Assembly: GCF_014200505.1 (NCBI RefSeq)
Contig: NZ_JACHBX010000001.1
Coordinates: 1,860,001-1,924,000 of the forward strand
DNA length: 64,000 nt
Origin: Massilia aurea
GTDB taxonomy: Bacteria > Pseudomonadota > Gammaproteobacteria > Burkholderiales > Burkholderiaceae_D
Direction: 5' to 3'
In this document: positions 62,330-64,000 of the stretch, one piece after another
Position numbering within the stretch: position 1 is the first letter of the stretch
Layout: every line of letters begins with the position of its first letter
Program-made: the position numbers and the translations under genes
The notes under the pieces: generated by a model
Seen by the model: the letters and a program-made list of their open reading frames with translations, nothing else
Told to the model about the DNA's origin: nothing
Database searches by the model: none

Positions 62330-63259
62330 ATGGACCTTACACCGAACGTATTCGACACTCTCATCATCGGCGGCGGGCCGGGTGGCCTGACCGCTGCCAT
62401 TTACCTGCGCCGCTTTACCCGAAATGTCGCACTGGTCGACAAGGGCAACAGCCGCCTGGCCTGGATTCCCGTCTCGCACAACTACCCTGGCTTTCCGGAC
62501 GGGATCAATGGCAAGCTGTTGCTCGACCAGCTGCGCTGCCAGCTGGGCAAGTACGGCGGCCACGTGATTCCCGGCGAAATCAGCAACCTGCGCATCGACG
62601 ACGGCCTGTTCATCGCCGACTGCACGAGCCCGGAGGGTAACGTCACCGAAATGCGCGCCTACACGGTGCTGCTGGCCACGGGCGTGGCGGACGTCGGCAT
62701 GCCGGTCGAGCGCTGGGACGAAGCGGTGGCCAGCGGCGCGGTGCGCCTGTGCCCCGTATGCGACGGCTACGACGTGATCGACAAGCGCATTGCCGTGGCC
62801 ACGGCCGAAGTCAATCCGGTCGGCCACGCACTCTTCATGCGCAGCTTCAGCCGCGATGTGCTGCTGTTCGAGCGGGCCGACGAGTCGGTGGTCGACGCCG
62901 ACCAACATGCGCAGCTGCAGGCGGCGAATGTGCAGCACATCGCGTCACCGCTGGCCGGCGTTACGCTGACCGACGACCTGAAACCCGTGCTGCACACGCG
63001 CGACGGGGAATCTTACGAATGCGATGTGTTCTACCCGATGCTGGGCGAAAATGCGCGCTCCGGCCTGGCGGCCAATCTGGGCGCCGAAACGGTCGAATGC
63101 GATACGCTGGCGGTGGATGACCATTGCCGCACGGCCGTGCCCGGGCTGTATGCGATTGGTGACGTCACGCGCGGGCTGAACCAGATCACGGTAGCGACCG
63201 GTCAAGCCGCCATTGCCGCAACGACGATCCATAACACGCTGCCGTGGGCCCTGCGCTGA
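62330..63259 (+). CDS. thioredoxin-reductase-like FAD-dependent oxidoreductase
   Basis: The 309-residue protein has the FAD-binding GGGPGGLTAA at the N-terminus, a redox CPVC (C141, C144) in the CPVCDGYD context, and GLYAIGDV near the C-terminus for FAD. The second nucleotide-binding site, where NADPH-dependent enzymes have GxGxxA, reads VATAEVNPVGHALF, with the glycines largely lost. It may therefore use another electron donor. ATG 62330 lies 6 nt after a CATAAT -10-like box, suggesting a leaderless message. It follows the CDF gene by 107 bp on the same strand. Confidence 0.88.
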   Translation: MDLTPNVFDTLIIGGGPGGLTAAIYLRRFTRNVALVDKGNSRLAWIPVSHNYPGFPDGINGKLLLDQLRCQLGKYGGHVIPGEISNLRIDDGLFIADCTSPEGNVTEMRAYTVLLATGVADVGMPVERWDEAVASGAVRLCPVCDGYDVIDKRIAVATAEVNPVGHALFMRSFSRDVLLFERADESVVDADQHAQLQAANVQHIASPLAGVTLTDDLKPVLHTRDGESYECDVFYPMLGENARSGLAANLGAETVECDTLAVDDHCRTAVPGLYAIGDVTRGLNQITVATGQAAIAATTIHNTLPWALR

Positions 63260-63270
63260 CGGGTTAAGCG

Positions 63271-63900
63271 TTACCGGCCGCCGGCCAGCTTGCGGCGCCG
63301 CTCGATCGCTGCCTGCGCCGCCGTGTCGCCCGCCGCCTCCGCGCGCTGCGCCTGCACACCCAGCCACGCCAGCAGCGGCCGGCGCCAGCCCTGGGTCGAC
63401 GCCGTATCAACGGCCAGCGCGATTCCCGCTGGCGTGATGCGGCTCGCCTTGAACTGCGCGCCAGCCGCTACCAGCCGCGCCAGGGGATCGGCGATGCTCT
63501 CCAGCGTACCGCCATTAACTACAGCCCGATGCTGCTCGGGCAGCAGCGCCACCTCCAGACCATCCCACTGTCCCGCCAAATAAGCAGCGTAGGCACGCTG
63601 CGCTGGCGTGGCGTCACTTGCCAGCGCTGCATAACCCGGACACTCCTCGAACACGAGACTGGCCACCTGCGCCGCGCAGCGCACCAGCTCGACCTGCGCT
63701 ACATGGTCAGCGCGCCCGGTGGCAGTGGTCTCGGCGCGCGCTTCGCGAAACTCGGCATTCGATGCGGCCGTGTGGCCTTTCAGGTAATCGTCAACGGACG
63801 CGTCGAGCGCGCCCTTGGCGTTCGCCTGCCAGTCGGGCGGCAACGGCTTGCTCGCGCAGCCGGCCAGCATTGCAGCGATCAACAATGGAATGCACTTCAT
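63271..63900 (-). CDS. predicted lipoprotein of unknown function
   Basis: A 209-residue protein with a lipoprotein signal peptide MKCIPLLIAAMLAGCASKPL, the lipobox being LAGC. The rest is Ala-rich and helical with repeats of about 35 residues, possibly TPR-like. It probably belongs with the upstream MlaD-family gene, whose stop overlaps its ATG (ATGA), so it may be an accessory lipoprotein of a lipid transport system. The ATG at 63900 is chosen over a start at 63939. Confidence 0.82.
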   Translation of the reverse strand: MKCIPLLIAAMLAGCASKPLPPDWQANAKGALDASVDDYLKGHTAASNAEFREARAETTATGRADHVAQVELVRCAAQVASLVFEECPGYAALASDATPAQRAYAAYLAGQWDGLEVALLPEQHRAVVNGGTLESIADPLARLVAAGAQFKASRITPAGIALAVDTASTQGWRRPLLAWLGVQAQRAEAAGDTAAQAAIERRRKLAGGR

Positions 63901-64000
63901 GGCAGCTTGATCTCCGGATTGGTGCGCGCGAACGGCCACTTGCGGTTAATTTCCTCGACGAGGCGATTCACCTTGCGCAGGCTCGCGTCGACGTCGCCAC
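63897..64000 (-). CDS. C-terminal end of a probable MlaD/MCE family protein (partial)
   Basis: The 33 visible codons end in VEEINRKWPFARTNPEIKLP. The NRKWPFAR...EIKLP ending is, from memory, typical of MlaD-like MCE proteins in Betaproteobacteria (periplasmic part of a phospholipid or organic-solvent ABC transporter). The gene continues beyond the right edge. Its stop overlaps the lipoprotein start by 4 bp. Confidence 0.6.
   Translation of the reverse strand, partial: GDVDASLRKVNRLVEEINRKWPFARTNPEIKLP

Overview
The window looks like chromosomal DNA of a Betaproteobacterium, most probably Oxalobacteraceae (Massilia/Duganella/Janthinobacterium-like). I infer this from the high GC content with G/C-rich third codon positions, the order thrS-infC-rpmI-rplT-pheS-pheT-ihfA-merR, the block smc-zipA-ligA-galU-def, a minor-pilin/pilY1 operon, and a tandem glycine riboswitch before gcvTHP. 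No phage, conjugative element, complete insertion sequence, CRISPR array or rRNA was seen. Species cannot be fixed from this sequence alone.

Layout. 1-5.3 kb: a GH31 alpha-glucan enzyme (cut by the left edge), a POT peptide transporter and a class I aminotransferase. 5.3-10.4 kb: an accessory stress/xenobiotic block with a LysR regulator divergent from a VOC protein, an SDR oxidoreductase behind a 33-codon relic of an old yellow enzyme, a divergent TetR, and a second TetR-MFS operon with a 20-bp perfect palindrome inside its promoter. 10.5-13.6 kb: a tightly coupled three-gene module (small protein of unknown function, KaiC-like double ATPase, hybrid histidine kinase). 13.9-16.4 kb: a DUF885 hydrolase, a palindromic repeat cassette and a small outer-membrane barrel. 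16.4-27.8 kb: a minus-strand housekeeping run (DUF1631, smc, zipA, ligA, galU, def).

28-37 kb: a small disordered protein, a stand-alone ClpP-like peptidase, two copies of a 72-bp palindromic repeat, then the glycine cleavage operon under promoter plus riboswitch; then a divergent chemoreceptor with an 18-codon upstream ORF, a DUF3108 protein and a 165-bp palindromic MITE-like element. 37.4-47.1 kb: prfC and the type IV pilus operon pilE-like, fimT, pilV, pilW, pilX, pilY1. 47.3-52.8 kb: a TctD/TctE-like two-component system, a Crp-family regulator, and a CHASE3 NarX-like kinase with its likely NarL-type partner. 53-61 kb: merR, ihfA, pheT, pheS, rplT, rpmI, infC (ATA start) and thrS, preceded by tRNA-Val. 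61.3-64 kb: a CDF metal exporter with an altered metal-site residue, a thioredoxin-reductase-like flavoprotein, a lipoprotein, and the end of a probable MlaD/MCE protein at the right edge.

The most system-like unit is the coupled small protein/KaiC/hybrid-kinase module. Other items worth following are the H-to-N change in the CDF metal site, the duplicated helix-hairpin-helix unit in LigA, the degenerate chemoreceptor tip, the old-yellow-enzyme relic, and several promoters whose predicted start of transcription falls on the start codon.
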